Below are positions 22,986 to 35,760 of a DNA stretch of 64,000 bases, piece after piece. The stretch covers positions 62,001 through 126,000 of the forward strand of contig JAKSZP010008051.1 in NCBI GenBank assembly GCA_022478985.1, read 5' to 3'. How positions within the stretch are numbered: position 1 is the stretch's first letter; each line of letters begins with the position of its first letter. The notes under the pieces were generated by a model. It saw only the letters and a program-made list of their open reading frames with translations. It was not told the origin of the DNA and searched no databases. Origin of the DNA: Massospora cicadina. Lineage: Eukaryota; Entomophthoromycota; Entomophthoromycetes; Entomophthorales; Entomophthoraceae. Made by a program: the position numbers and the translations under genes.

Positions 22986-23559
22986 CTGCAAAAACGGTTT
23001 TAATGAGTTAGTTGGAAACGTATATTGCCTTAAAGATGCATATAATTCTCACAGGTTAAAGCGCGATGTCCCCAAAGGCTCCCAAATATGCATTACTTGA
23101 CGTAAAGGGACTTAAAAACAGAGTTTAAGGCAACGGTAACACCTCTAAATGGATTAGCAAGTCAGTTTACGTTGCAAACTACAAGGGTGAAAACTAAATG
23201 ATAAGTATCTTAAACCACCAGAACGCCTGCCCCTTCATGAATTGGCATGCAATAAGTACCATCATATGGGCAATTCTACCAACCTTGTCCTAATTGCCGC
23301 TAAAAAGAAGGACACCCACACAAAGTGTATACCAATAATACCATAACTTGGGTGGATCTTCATACTAATGGTGAAGACAGTCATGAAATGAGTTAGAAAG
23401 CAAAGTATACCACGTGTTAGGGGCACCTAACATGATGGATTTTCCTGCTAGGTTAAGAGTTAACAACATTGATGTAATTAAAGTCGAGTTTGACTGATTT
23501 GCAAAAGAAAACCAGCCTACCCAGATCATTAACTTAATTGAAGAATGAGAGCAGATCGT

Positions 23560-23970
23560 GATGAATACTTTTAGGAATTAAGAACTGGATAGGGGGATAC
23601 TATCAAGATCACAATGGGTACTGAGGCTCTGAGACAATTTGAAGGATCTACCACTGACATTCTGATTACTGGAAACCATTTCAGCAATGGTGAAAATGAA
23701 AATGGTGATCCAGAAAGTACGCGTCTTAACTGTAATGAACATAGGGGCTCTATTAACATGATGTCCTCTAAGCTCATAGCGAAGCTGAAGTTTATGACCA
23801 ATAATGATTACAATGTGAAGTACCAAACTGATAGACCTTTCATTACTCGCGCTCTAAGAGCCAATTCAGCATTACCATTACACATTAGGCACATGGACCT
23901 AACCGCACCAGAAATGGTATGGGATAATGACCACCATGACTTTCTAATTAGGACGCAGTTTCTCCTTTAG
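23560..23970 (+). pseudogene. Protease remnant of element C
   Basis: Plus-strand ORF 23614-23970 carries NEHRGSINMMSSKLIAKLKF, which matches the family pattern DSGSSINMISSKLA-KL, with the catalytic D-S-G replaced by E-H-R. The strand before it keeps the usual hydrophobic pattern. Upstream stops separate it from gag. Confidence 0.6.
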
Positions 23971-24349
23971 TTTTGAGTGAAGATTGACTTCACAACCAGC
24001 ACTGTAAGTATCTTGAGTTATCAACTTTTGCTGATGTGTAAGGACGAGAAGGTTAAACCATGGAAGCAAGGGCATAGTTAGTGGAGATGGATCAATTTAT
24101 TTAGCACATCCACTACAACCTTACAGAGAAGGGTGTGAAGTAGCTACCCTCCACAGCTAGCTTGGAATAAGGGCTTCTGGTGAGCACTAGTAAAACCATG
24201 AAGATTTGAAGGGGATCAACGCTTGGTGACCCAGATAATCAGCGCAAAGCTTCCACTGGATACTTTTAAGGAAGTTTACAGGCGCGCTGAAATCTGCAAA
24301 CAAGAGCCACAAGTTTTACCTGAATTCTATTATATCACCTACTTATAGG

Positions 24350-25120
24350 GTTGACCATCGTCTTAGCAAATATCAAACCTCAACATATAGTTGAGAAAGG
24401 ACAAGCCATTGTACAAACCCAACTGACCAGTTGCAATGACATTGATTCAGTACACATTGAAGGGGACTCTGACAATATCAGGTTTTGGGATGTGACCCCT
24501 AAACAGAAGAAGGAGCTGGACGAACTATTGGATGAGTTCAATGACATATTTAGTACCAGATCCAAAATAATATGGACTATGCACGAGTGAGATCCACAAG
24601 ATGGATACTGGATCTGCTATACATTCAAGTTTAAAACCTAATGCCACTAAAAAAACTGAGGATTATTATGTTAAACAAGAGTTTTTTTAATTAGCTGAAG
24701 TAGGACTAATTGAATCATTGAAGAGTCCTTGGGCTTCGCCTTTAATGAGTATGCAAAAAGGATGGGACCCATAGCATAATCATGGACTACCACTGCTAGA
24801 ACAATATACCAAAAAGGATTTTTATCCATCCCACGTACAGATAATTCTTTGAAACGCCTGAGCAGATGAGATAATATTTGGTGATGGATCTGGCCTACAG
24901 AAACTGGCATATGGAGCTCTTTCCAGAGGACTAGGAGAACTGCGCCATGATCAGTAGTCAGATGTTGTTTGAGCTCACAAGGATGCCGCAGGTGCTCTGC
25001 AACGCCCCTGCCACTTACAGCACGTGATGGATCGCATTTTGGCGATCTCAAGTTGTTTATTGTGTTGAATTACCTAAATGATGTTATTAGGTTCAGCTGA
25101 ACCTTCCAGGATCATTTTTC
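24350..25120 (+). pseudogene. RT remnant of element C
   Basis: The lead-in (24351-24590) reads KKELDELLDEFNDIFSTRSK, the usual start of gypsy RT. Downstream, plus-strand fragments across frames give the fingers and palm with decay, including a CNAPATFQ-like stretch near 25.0 kb and an LNYLNDVI segment near 25.07 kb (catalytic YLDD altered). Stops are frequent. The minus-strand ORFs here are shadows. Confidence 0.65.
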
Positions 25121-25360
25121 ACCTCTGAAAAGTCTTTACTCAGCTGCAAGCATCAAATCTGAAGTTGAAACAGAGCAAGTGCACTTTCCTCAATAGCAAC
25201 TAAATTTCCTGGGCCTGGGATCAGCCCTAGTGGAATAAAGCCCAAGGACATGAAGGTCATAGCAATTCTGGCAATGGAGCCACCTAAGAGCATGAGGGAA
25301 ATCTAAGCGTTCCCTAGGTTGATGGGATATTAATGGCAGTTTATCCCCCATTTTGCAGAC

Positions 25361-25771
25361 TTGGCTGCAGTTCAAACTTACTTTCTGACAAAGGAAAAGA
25401 AGTTTGAGTGGGGCCTGGAACAGGAGAAGGCCTTTGGGGAGTTAAAGGCAATATTGGTAGAAGCGCCAATCTTGGCCTACCAAGATTTCAACAGGAAGTT
25501 TTACCTCTACACCAATGCAAGTGACGTTTGTCTTGGCGCAATATTGGCCCAATTGGATGAAGAAGGGGCGTACCACTCAATCGTTTATTATTCAAAGGTG
25601 TTTAACAAAACCAAGGACTACACTGCCACAGAGAGAGTTCCTGGTGGTGACACAAGCAATCAAGAATTTCTGACCTTACCTGTATGGGGTACACTTCAAG
25701 GTTGTGATGGATCATGCATCTCTACACAAGTTGCAAAATATAAAGGCTCCAACGGACACATCTCTAGATAG
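25361..25771 (+). pseudogene. RNase H remnant of element C
   Basis: 136 codons stay open: KKFEWGLEQEKAFGELKAIL, then FYLYTNASDVCLGAILAQ (family: TDASD-AIGAVL, Asp to Asn), then YSKVFNKTKDYTATER (family: SRxLxxAExNYSxxEKE). It follows the RT and precedes the integrase. A frame change comes near 25.63 kb. The best preserved part of C. Confidence 0.75.
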
Positions 25772-25983
25772 GCAGTACCACTCCACGGATATGATTTTCA
25801 AATCATCCAATGGGCAGGGGACAAACACCTTAACGCTGATGGATTTTGCAATTGCAGTGTTTCACTTACAAGTGCCAGAGTGCGATCAACTTTATGAGCT
25901 AATTGGGTTATGAGAAGAAGCATGGCAGGTTAAAAAGGATGAAGTTAAGACCATCCTGAGCCAGTGCTCCAAAGACACCCGGC

Positions 25984-26900
25984 ATGTTGAAGGAAATCTA
26001 TGGAAGAAGGTACAAGTTAATGGCGCCATACATCAGACCCGGCGACCAGATGGAATTAATGATGAAAGTGCACAAGCATGTTGACCATGTACAGTTTCAG
26101 AAGACGTTACACTACCTTAATCAGTTCTACTGGGAGTCCATGTTTGGTGAAGTACACCAGTCTTTAGAACTATGTATACCTTACACAAGTTTCCATCTGC
26201 TGGCGAAACGCTTTGCTTTTACCCCTGATCCTACCTAGAGCACAATTCAGTAAAGTCTTTATTGTTGTGGTGGAGCCACTTCTGACTGACTCCAGTGGAT
26301 TAAAGTTCATCCTTGTATCAATTTACCACATTACCAAGCGGGCTGAAGCCTCCACAGTTAAGATGTACACTGCAAACTCAACCTCTCAATTACTCTACAA
26401 CTAAGTTATACCAGGCACAGTTGCCCCCAAGTCTTGCTTTCAAATAATAATAGAATTTCATACCAGATGCTGTGAGAAAATTTATGTACTTAGGTGAAGT
26501 AACAAAAATAATTAAACTCTATACACACCATATTTAACTGAATCATCAAGTGGGTAATAGGAACCTTTGGAGGAATACTTAAGAAGATAGAGCTCAACTA
26601 CAAGTCCCAATGGGAAAGTTTCTTCCCTCTGCGTTGTTGACTTGCAGGCTTAACTACCGCTGAGTAATTGGGATGACCCCTTTCAAGGCCCTGTACTAGT
26701 TAGAAGCATCACTGCTGACCCTGCTAGCACCAATCATTACCACAGACTAGGAGAACCTGCTTATTTGAAGCTATAAGCAAGAAATAGTGGATGAGCTTAT
26801 TAGAATACAATAGGAGGCCTCAAACAACATAGAGGCGGCTATCCCATGATGGCAATGGGAGGGTCCGAGATAAACTTGGCTACCAGAGTTCATCCTAAAA
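25984..26900 (+). pseudogene. Integrase remnant of element C
   Basis: 25984-26238 holds the zinc-binding N-terminus (HKHVDH ... YWESMFGEVHQSLELCIPY; the second Cys of the C-x2-C pair is Tyr, a G-to-A change). 26213-26404 has the core start (VVEPLLTDSSGLKFILVSIYHITK). Later core motifs are lost in stops. It ends before the polypurine tract at 27.08 kb. Confidence 0.7.
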
Positions 26901-27078
26901 GACAAAGTGCTGTTTTATTTATGAGGAAGACAGCCAATGAGGCTGCAGGCCCTCTAGACTGGGCCTGAAAATGTCTTAGTAAATAGAGGGGCTGTAATAC
27001 TCTATATTTGATAATGATACTAATTTAGTATTTAGTATAGTGCATGCACAGCACCTAAGGTCATTCCCCTAATTTTTT

Positions 27079-27091
27079 ATGGGTGGGGAAG
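27079..27091 (+). other. Polypurine tract of element C
   Basis: ATGGGTGGGGAAG directly precedes the TGTCATGG start of the 3' LTR, as expected for the plus-strand primer. Confidence 0.7.
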
Positions 27092-28815
27092 TGTCATGGA
27101 TGAGGATGCAAGGGGATCAGCAGATCATTCCTTAACTGGTAGAATGAACAGAGTTAAATCTCAAACCGGTAGATTTTTGGGAAACTTACCTGCTGCAGAA
27201 TGAATTGGACGACCCCCTTTTATAAATTCAGATGAGAATAGAAATTTGACAACCAATAAATATAAAGTGATATGAAATATTTTGATACCTGACACTTCAG
27301 AAGATTTAAAAAATGAAAAAGATGATGTTGACAAGGAAAACTATAAAATTGACCCACTTTTATACCTTTGGTCAAAATTAAATTGCAAATAGCCAATAAT
27401 GCCATGATGACCAAACCAACTTAATCTATGGGAACAAATTAAGGCTATCAACTGAATATTAAAAAATGGCAAGCAACTAATTTCATGTTCTATTTAAAAG
27501 CCTGATGCAAGGCACATTGAAGGCGCGCAATTTCATGAACTTGAAATTGATGAGCATATTTACAAAATGATAATGAAGCAATAATTGAGTAGAGAATAAC
27601 CCCACAGCTCAGAAGTGGGGACTGAGGAATGGGCCTTGGACATTCAGGTTTATAGGTAATCACTTCGATTTAAACCTTTTAAAATTCTAGAATTTAATCA
27701 AATGGACGAAGCAACCAAAGTGGCATTCAGACGCCACCTCACTAGGGTAACCTAAAACCCCTTTATTGACACCATAGAATGATGAAATACTTAAGAATTT
27801 TCTTCCACTTATATCCTGTGTTATAAAATTGGCAGTATGTGAGTGATACACTGAAGGGTTTTGGCACAGGGTTTGACCCACTGAGCAGCTAGGATCAACG
27901 ATGTGAGGATTGTTATCCTTAAAATAAAATAATAGACTTATAAAATAAATATGGAGCACTTGCTCTCACAACACTTCTCTATTAATATTTTATTATAGCT
28001 GATTCCCGCTGTTCCACTAACTTCCACTATAAAAATCTACCTTTCCTCGATCATCTCATCCTGCTTATATTGTAACAATTTCAAATGAAACTACTTACAT
28101 GGCTTAGAAACTCAATTTGCTGTATCTCATTGGTTACATCAATTCTTCATTCATTAATCTCACGACGCCCAATTTGAGGCTATCTAATAACAATCCAATG
28201 TCGCCTAATGTTGAGGCGCTCAAATTACCATTAATCATATCATTCTCAGCAGATCCATCCATCCTGCCCTCTTGATCTAGGGCTTATCATCCAGTCATAA
28301 CCCAAATCGCGACATCTTGAATTATATAAGAAGTAAGAAATCTCTTTTTCTCTAATAAAGTTTTTCACAGAATTTAGTTTATTCTTTTATTTTTAATTAA
28401 ATGGTTTTAGTGATTTAATCACGAGTATCCAGTCTGGGATTAGTGATTGAGCAGAATACAGTAACCAGTCTGAGATCTGCTCTTTTTGAACAAGACACTC
28501 ACCTATGCAGATACCTTGGAGCTGAGCTTCCAAAGGAGGGGTTAAATTGGATTCTGTTGTGTCCTGAGTGCTAACCTAATGAGAACATATCAAAGTTTTT
28601 AACAAGAGTTTCGCCATAAGTGAGAACAGTTTAACTAAGAGATGATATACAACGGGTAATATCAGTAGAGATTTTCTCAATGAGGAAGCCTATGTCCTTC
28701 CCAATAGTTTTTGGGTACCCAATCATTGTCTGTAACAGATCCCCTGAGCATCAAGTCGGCCTCAGAAGTTAATTGAGCCAAGGTCAGCAATCTGGCTTCT
28801 TTAAGGTCTCTACCA
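27092..28815 (+). repeat. 3' LTR of element C
   Basis: About 1.72 kb, starting TGTCATGGATGAG and ending CTCTACCA. It is 500 bp longer than the 5' LTR because of a segment around 27.78-28.35 kb. Minus-strand frame 27687-27959 inside it is not convincing coding sequence. Confidence 0.8.
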
Positions 28816-28991
28816 TTTAGCTAACCCTCCCAGGCTTAATCTCTACTGCAACACAGCAGTGTCACATCATTCCACATCCATTTCTAATGTCCTTACCCTC
28901 CACTTCCCTCTCCTAAGGCTCATAGGAGCCCAGGTGTAATTCAATAAACATTGATGAATATCCCATGGGTCAGGGACCATCTAGTACAAAA
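28816..28991 (+). other. 3' end of the old LINE
   Basis: Matches LINE1 52010-52180: CTAACCCTCCC, CTGCAACACAGCAG, the GGCTC/ata/GGAGCC stem-loop (28917-28930), AATAAA (28943-28948) and GGACCATCTAGTAC. It follows element C and closes the LINE. Confidence 0.8.
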
Positions 28992-29004
28992 GAAGGATAC
29001 AAGG

Positions 29005-30714
29005 CATAATTAATGAAAAAGTTAAAAACCAGGGACGCTTTTATTGTAGCCCGATTCTGCTCCCTGATATTAACTACACAGACTCTTGAACATTTGCGTT
29101 GATTAACTGAAATAAAAAAACAGGGGCAATAATTTATGAAGATTACTATTAAAGTTGATTTCCTTAAAAAGACACGTTGTGTGAATGGTTCAACGCTAAA
29201 CCGGTGCTTCTTCCTCTTGAAAATATGTTTGAACTGGTGGGGAACACTTACCTATCCTATTCACGCAGAACCAAGTGGAGATCTGATAGCAACCTAAGGA
29301 TATCCAATCCTTGCACTCTTATCTTAAGAGTAAGATATAAATAAGTGTAAAAACAACTAAGTTATTATTAAATTTTGATTTGTCTATATTTAGAAATTTT
29401 TGGGGGTTTTATAGTACACTTGGCGCACAGCTTTTCAGCTGCCCACTAGGGATTAATTAATTGTTTCCCAGATGGTTTAACCTTTGAGTTTTAGCTTCCA
29501 AATCCTGGAGGGTATCTTTGCCTTAATTTTTTAGGTAGCGTAATCCTTGATGTATGGCCACCAATATATTAGTGTCAGGAGCCAGACACCAATTGATTCA
29601 GGTTATCTTGCCTAGTGACGGTTCTACCATTAAAACAAGTGTTAAAAAGCCTAGGTAGTTTCAACAACTCCACAACCATTAGATTTGAATGATTCTTCAT
29701 GGTAATTTAACTATTGGGTGTTACTCCAGCATCAAATCTCTGCTAAATATTGTTGAGGATGATCCTTGACAAAAATACTGATCAAAATAATCATTAGATC
29801 CCTTTCATTAATTAAATATGACTAATACTTTAGTCAGCAATTGTTGCCAAATATAATATTTCTTAGAATTTCAATAAATTTAATATTCAGGTGCTATGTA
29901 GGCTACGAAATTAATAATTTTGTGGCTCTAGCAAAGATAGAAACAAGCGCAATGAATTTACTAGTTCCATTACAATAATAGATTCCATTTGGAAATACAG
30001 AACTCTGTTATGAGTAGACCAAAATTGAGCTACGCGAGACAAAAATAGTGGTACTTTATTAGTTATAAATGAGGGATATTTATAGGGGTAGATTTGGTAG
30101 TTCTTCATGAGGATTTTTGTGCTTCAACCAAGGTAAGATCTTTCCAAATAGATGACCAATTTTGCCGATTATTATTACTATACTTGTGATGGTCAGATCT
30201 GATAAGGTTCTTATTAGATGAGATCAACCTTCTTTTGGGATGTTTAGCCCTTTTATGTCTGCTTAGCCTCATCCTTCAGAGGAGGCAAATAACTATGGAG
30301 GGTCAATCATTGGTCTATCTAAGAATCAGATATCTCTAATGGGGTTTTTACAATCTCATTAGACTGAGACACCAAATATCAACTTAAATTATTTTTTGTC
30401 ATTTTAGTTAAATCCCCAACAATATTGGAAATACCAATCTTCAGATTAATTTAACTGTAATAGGGAAGAGATAATGTGGCCAACTGAAATTCCACCAATT
30501 AATAACCTGGAGAGTCCATATGCATTCTTATAGTATGAGCATGATCAATGTAATACTTCATAGTTGTAGACTTGAAGTTTCATTGATCACTTAGCTAGCC
30601 CTCTTTTGTGGCTCTTTAGATGTAGTGTTTTGTAGAAGATCATGGTCATTGATGATATATAATTTTACTCATAATGGTAGAATTTAAACTTATTAAATAT
30701 GAAAATAACAGCTT
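29005..30714 (-). pseudogene. RNase H linker and integrase remnant of element E
   Basis: Minus strand from 30714 downward: EPQKRAS and VYYIDHAHTI-like words of the RNase H-integrase linker, then GLNIPKEG near 30.2 kb and weak integrase-like segments, including the open piece 29911-30108. No motif triad survives. This is the downstream part of the element whose RT lies at 36.0-36.5 and 42.1-42.6 kb, separated by LINE2. No 3' LTR of E was identified; 29005-29480 shows nothing I can name. Confidence 0.5.
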
Positions 30715-30731
30715 AACATTCACATAAGTTT
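30715..30731. repeat. Left target-site duplication of LINE2
   Basis: AACATTCACATAAGTTT is repeated perfectly at 36010-36026. Seventeen bases is typical for a LINE, and its integrity implies a recent insertion. Confidence 0.9.
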
Positions 30732-30824
30732 ACTTTTCTCTCTCGTTGCAATCACTTTTGCAACCTATTCAATTCAAGTCTGAATTTAGTTTGATAATCT
30801 CACAGAGGAGATTGGTCTGCGCCC

Positions 30825-32236
30825 ATGTTAGGGAGCAGTTGGGCAAGTAAGGTAAGAGGAGCAGGTGGTAGGCCCACGGCCTCAAATGTTCAAAAACGCC
30901 CCAGAGAAACTGGTAGAATAGAAATTTTTTTAAAAAACTGGCGGTCACTATTTCCCCAGAAATCCTCACTTGGCAAGCACAATGCAACCAGTACATCAAC
31001 ACGCCGCACTCCCAGCCACTTTCATCAGTGGAATACAGAGTTCGCGTGTTTTTGGAAATCCAACAAATGGCTTTATGGGAAAAATTTTGTGGGGATGTGC
31101 ACACTTTTTTCCTGACCGCGTTGTATGTCGCACTTCACTCCATGTCACACAGTTGGCTAAACCTAGGTTTTGAAAACAAGGAGGCAGCAGATGTGGCTGC
31201 TGCAGTGAATGTAGTGATCAACCTCCCCAAAGGGCAACGGGTCATCAAAACCAAATGCACCAGATGGACAAAATCAAACCAAATTTTCCTCACATTTGAC
31301 TTTTTTCCTACTACGGTAAAACATGCCATTTTGGAGCAACACCTAAAAGATGGTCTCACCATCTACGGCGAAATACAATCTTTTGAGACGCAACGCTTTA
31401 TGCTGATGCCTCACCTGTGCACCGGCAAAGCCATTGCAGTTCTGACCCCAACTGAGGAGATTGCAAAGGACCTAACCCAGATCCCGCACTCCACTTTTAT
31501 TAATATTGAAGGGCATACCACCCACCCTTTCTGGGTAACCGTGGACAGCGCGCCCCCCATCTGCACCCACTGTGATGCGTTTAGCCATAAGGCACATGCA
31601 TGCCCCACCAAGGAGGGCATCACATTCCAAGAGCACCCCTCGGTGGCCATGGCCAGCAGAGAGGCGCACTATGAATCAACCGCAAGCACCAAAGAGGCTT
31701 TCCCGTGGGGAGCACAAGGCTGCTACCTACTGGTAAAGCCTATTTCACCGCAAGAGTAGAAGAAGGCCAAGCAGGCCCGAAGGGCTGCATCCAAGGAAGT
31801 GGCCAAAGTCACCACTGCTATCCCACACTCCTAACGCCAGGAGGACATTGATACCTTCATGGCAGAAGCAACTTGGGAATCCACCAACCAATCAGATTGT
31901 AAAGCCCATGCCAATTGGGCCACTCAATCCGAGGATCCAATGGGGGACTCAATCTCACACAATTGTTGCAACCAAGCTCCAGTTGAAACTAACTTGGGGC
32001 CCAAACTACCTGAAAATTTTTTTGACCCGCTCAATGGTGCACCAAACTCATCCGCACTGCAAAAAATTTGTCTGACGTTGGGGAAACAAAAATTGAAGGC
32101 AAAAGCCAACGCGAACTTTTCTGCTAAAATCAACAAAACTACTGATAGCGTTGCTGCAAACACCTGTGCTGCCATGAAGTCCTGTGGGGATCTAGAGGAG
32201 GCTAGTGGGCCCAGGTGCCCACCCCCTCGCACCTAA
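30825..32236 (+). pseudogene. LINE2 ORF1 (zinc-knuckle nucleic-acid-binding protein)
   Basis: Starts at ATG 30825; a frame change between about 31028 and 31115 moves into the main frame, which runs to 32236 with only two stops: TAG at 31757 and TAA at 31832, each one C-to-T change from CAG or CAA. The knuckle CTHCDAFSHKAHAC (C-x2-C-x4-H-x4-C) lies near 31.56-31.6 kb. Upstream is a region like the conserved part of LINE1 ORF1 (TVKHAILEQHLKDGL against TVNPESLKLALHRGL). Such proteins bind the LINE RNA. ORF2 begins seven bases after its stop. Confidence 0.8.
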
Positions 32237-32242
32237 GGTGCA

Positions 32243-35200
32243 ATGGGGGAAACCTTCACTTTAGGGATGTTGAATATTGCCAGACTCAAGGCCTCGCCAT
32301 CCTGGGCTAGGAAACTGAGTTTTTTACAACAAAATTTACCTGTGGATATCCTGGCCATCCAGGAGTCCCACTGTCCGCGAGGTTCTGAGGAGGCTTGAAA
32401 ACCATGCTCCTCCCATCCCTATCCTTTTGGTCAGAGCACTGTAGGGTGCTAGTTCAGAGAAACAATTTCTTCAAAATTTTATCATCGGAAACCTTCCTCA
32501 ATGGCTGAGTCCTCATTATCACTTTCTTGTGGGCTGACGTGGTGCACGCTATCATCAACATTTATGCCCCAAACTGTTCACGAGAGCATCAGGATTTTTT
32601 CTTGTCAGTCAAATCCCTCCCGCTACCCCCAGACCCTTTCATAGTCAGTGACATGAACTGTTGGCTAAACACACCAACGGACCATTGGCCTTCCTCCTCC
32701 CACGCCCCAGGGTCACGTATAACTTCGCGTTCTAAAGGCCACCCTTGGGTTAATGGATGTGCTGCCACGGCGAGCCCCACTGCTCAAAAACATGATGCAC
32801 CCCCACATCCACAATGGCCAATTAAGGTCCATGTCCCGCATCTAAACTTATTCTTACGCTGGCGAAATTCCAACCCCACATTTCCCACTTCAAAACAACA
32901 AAAATGGAATTTTTTGACCACCGACTGGTCTCAATAACCTACCACCTACCTGTCACAGTGGCTAAGGCCCCACATTGGTGCAAACTCCTCCCCCCCAAAC
33001 TCGCGTCGCCAGGATTTTCCACTTGGGTGGAATCGGCAACTTTGGCAAAAGAGTTTGTTGCACCATTTTGCGCGGACCCCATCTCCACATGGGCAACCAA
33101 CAAAGAAGTTACCATCCGCCACTTTCACCACCTCTCCTCCACACACTCATGAGCCACATTGGCTGTCATTTCACGCACTCTGGCAGAGTTGGCACACCTG
33201 GAGTCCAACATCCCAGCTACAGGATACAGCCCTGCATGGGGCTGGAAGTGGGCAGAGGCATCTGCCCACCTCAATGCACTCAAAAGACAACACAAACATC
33301 GGGTTTGTGTTCAGTACAGGGCCACACGCATCACAAAAGGTGACAAGTGCACCACACATTTCTTTAAAAAATTTTCGTACCACACTAGAGCGTGGCCTGC
33401 ACACAGGTGCAAAGATCAGATAATTCCATTGCGGATACACCGGCTGAAGTGGCAATTGAAATGCAACAGTATTACTTTGAGTTGTACCGCTCTGACCCAA
33501 TTCAGCCAGCCAAAGTGGCAGAATTTCTCGACTGAGCCCACATCCGCACCATTTCTGATACCCGGAAATAATGAATTTGATTACTCTGAACAAATTATGG
33601 ACAGCCATTCGTGGTGCGCCAAACTGAAAATGCCCAGGCCCAGATGGCATTCCATATGAGTTCTACAAAAAGTACTTCAAATATATATCCCCATTGCTGC
33701 TCGCCTCACTTAACCAAAGCCTGTTGGAAACGCGCCTCTTATCAGGAGGATATGAGGCCTTTACAGTCACACTTTTCATAAAAGGGATAAGCTAGAATTA
33801 CCCAACTGGCGCCCCATTTCTCTAACAAACACAGAAACCAAAAATTTAACAAAAATCATGGCTAACCGTTTAGGTATTGTAGCATCTGCCACCATCTCCC
33901 CAAAGCAAACCAGCTTCATACCAAGAAGGTCGATTTGGGACAACGTGCACTCTGTGGATAACGCATGCTAGTCCACAGCCTCTGGGGTACTTGTATTCTT
34001 GGACCAACAGAAGGCCTATGTTAGAGTAAACTGGGAATACCTCAGGGCCTGCCTCCATCAATTCCGCTTACCCCCTCGCTTCATCAACTGGGTGATGCTG
34101 CTCACGGAATCTGCAACAATGGCAGTACGTGGCCCTGGCTTCCTAACAGAAGTAGTCCGCCCTCAAAGAGGCTTGCGACAAGGGGACCCCCTCATCCCAC
34201 TCTTATACAACTTCAGCCTTGATCCACTACTTCGAAACGTAAATGCCCAACTCACTGGGGTCCATGTGCCAGGCCAAGCCCCAGTCAAGATGATGACATT
34301 TGCAGATGACTGTGTGGTTGGGGCGTCTAATAATAAAGATGCACACGCACTTGAAGCTCTCATCCAGGAGTATTCCCAGGTAAGTAACGCTGCACTGAAT
34401 GCTTCCAAAACTGAAATCATCCTCCTTGGTTGGTATCAAACCTGATGGGCCCCAGCAACCAGTGCCCAGCCCGGCCCATCTACTTGCACACGTGCTCGCC
34501 CTCCCAGCTCACCCCACACCACCCCACTGGTGCTCCCCTTCAAGCCACGTCCTAACATAGGACCAGTACGCTATCTGGGCATGTGGGTGGAGGCAGGTGG
34601 GTATCTATCAGCAGTAATGGAGAGTCGTATTCTAGACAACGTGATGAAGTGCATCGCCTCCCTCAGAGCCCACCCTACTTCCCTTACTGGCAGGGTTGTT
34701 TTAGCTAACTCTATGCTCCTCTCCAAAGTCTAATATTGAGCCCACGCCATCCCCTTCTCCCCAAGCTTCTTCAAATCCTTGTATGCCCTGCTGCAAGGAT
34801 GGCTTTGGTCAGGCTGCCCTCCACCAGTAGGGCTAGAGGCCATGTTTGGCCTTTATCATCATGGTGGCTGGGCCTGCTTGACTTCAGAGCCCATGCTGCC
34901 AAGATCTTGGGTACCTGGATTGCAGCTGTCACTGCCCCTACGCTCCCCTCCCAACACTGGTCCCGCGCGGCCTGCTCCAACTTCTCCCGCGCCTTGGGCC
35001 TCAACAATCCATTGAACCCCCACTCCCTGATGAAATACCTGGCTTCACACCCATCGGCCACAGGTCCTCACGGGACTTAAATTCACTACAAACGAATCCT
35101 CCTCTCCATGCGGAGTGCTGAGTGGAGAATCTATATTAGCGGACACACAGCCCAGAGAGGCCGCCCCTCTCCTCAGTTCACACAAGAGGTACAGGGGCTA

Positions 35201-35760
35201 CCCATCCAAGATGGCGTGATCCCCACACGGCCCCATGTCCTATCCAAGGTGGACTACCTGGACATGATGGACATCCCCTACTCTATTGAGACCCAAAAAA
35301 CTATCTGGAAATATGCACACCATCCTCTGTTGCAGCCTCAAATCTGCTCCCATGTGTGGCACTGCCTGAGGTGGGTGTACCATACAGCCGAGAACTCTAA
35401 TGCTTTACACTCATCCCGCGTCATGTGTGGCCAGTATGGAGCGCTGTTCCACCGCCTGGAGAAGTGTCCTACCTCTAGAGCGATATGGCGCGAAGTTCAA
35501 CGTCTGCTTGGCCAGGATCAAACACATCCCTTCAGTCTGTCAAGAGATATGTTTGCTTTATCAATGGCTTCCCCCCTTCCCCCTCCCTCCATGCTCTGGT
35601 GGTTGCAATCGCCATGTGGACTATCCACACGATTGTCTTGGATGCCATCGCAGGCTCCAACCCCACCCTCCCAGAAGCTGTCCACAGATTCCAGTCTCAT
35701 TTGGTGGACCACTTTCAAGCTTGGATGTTTGGATACCTCCCACTGCGCCACTGACAGCTG
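32243..35760 (+). pseudogene. LINE2 ORF2 (endonuclease-reverse transcriptase)
   Basis: ATG 32243 starts an endonuclease with LAIQES near 32.36 kb (the metal-binding Glu), VSDMN for GDFN near 32.65 kb and a damaged DHR near 32.92 kb. RT motifs follow across frames: PGPDGIPYEFYK (33.63 kb), WRPISLTN, the open block 33999-34445 with FLDQQKAY, GLRQGDPL and MTFADD, then thumb. The C-terminus has C-x-Y...H-x4-C near 35.42-35.47 kb (VMCGQYGALFHRLEKCP). There are at least five frame changes and several stops. The catalytic FADD is kept. Confidence 0.8.

Larger units (their letters stand above)
20869..28815 (+). mobile_element. Element C: Ty3/gypsy retrotransposon in the old LINE
   Basis: Two LTRs beginning TGTCATGGATGAG (20869 and 27092) enclose gag, protease, RT, RNase H and integrase in that order on the plus strand. 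The old LINE continues immediately on both sides: its frame stops at 20868 and its 3' end resumes at 28816. All ORFs are broken by stops. The lead-in to the RT (LLDEFNDIFSTRS) and the PR (GSINMMSSKL) fit Ty3/gypsy. No clear TSD remains. Confidence 0.85.
16524..28991 (+). mobile_element. Old 5'-truncated LINE, split by a solo LTR and by element C
   Basis: Three plus-strand pieces (16524-18217, 18873-20868, 28816-28991) align in order with LINE1 (about 48.3-52.18 kb), from just before ORF2 to the 3' end. Differences are mostly C-to-T and G-to-A. The breaks coincide with a 655-bp solo LTR and the 7.9-kb element C. The 3' piece keeps the stem-loop, AATAAA and ACCATCTAGTAC end of LINE1. A candidate decayed 13-bp TSD flanks the whole. 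Confidence 0.8.

Noticed and set aside
24671..25051. Minus-strand ORF of 126 codons in element C.
   Set aside because: Opposite the RT of C, which is read on the plus strand between matching protease and RNase H.
20864..28820. A target-site duplication for element C.
   Set aside because: The flanks TATCT and TTTAG do not match; limits rest on LTR ends and on the LINE alignment only.
33171..33650. Minus-strand ORF of 159 codons in LINE2.
   Set aside because: It lies opposite LINE2 ORF2, whose endonuclease-RT motifs fix the coding strand as plus.
32975..33659. Three overlapping plus-strand ORFs as separate genes.
   Set aside because: They are frame-shifted fragments and shadows of the endonuclease-RT linker of LINE2 ORF2.
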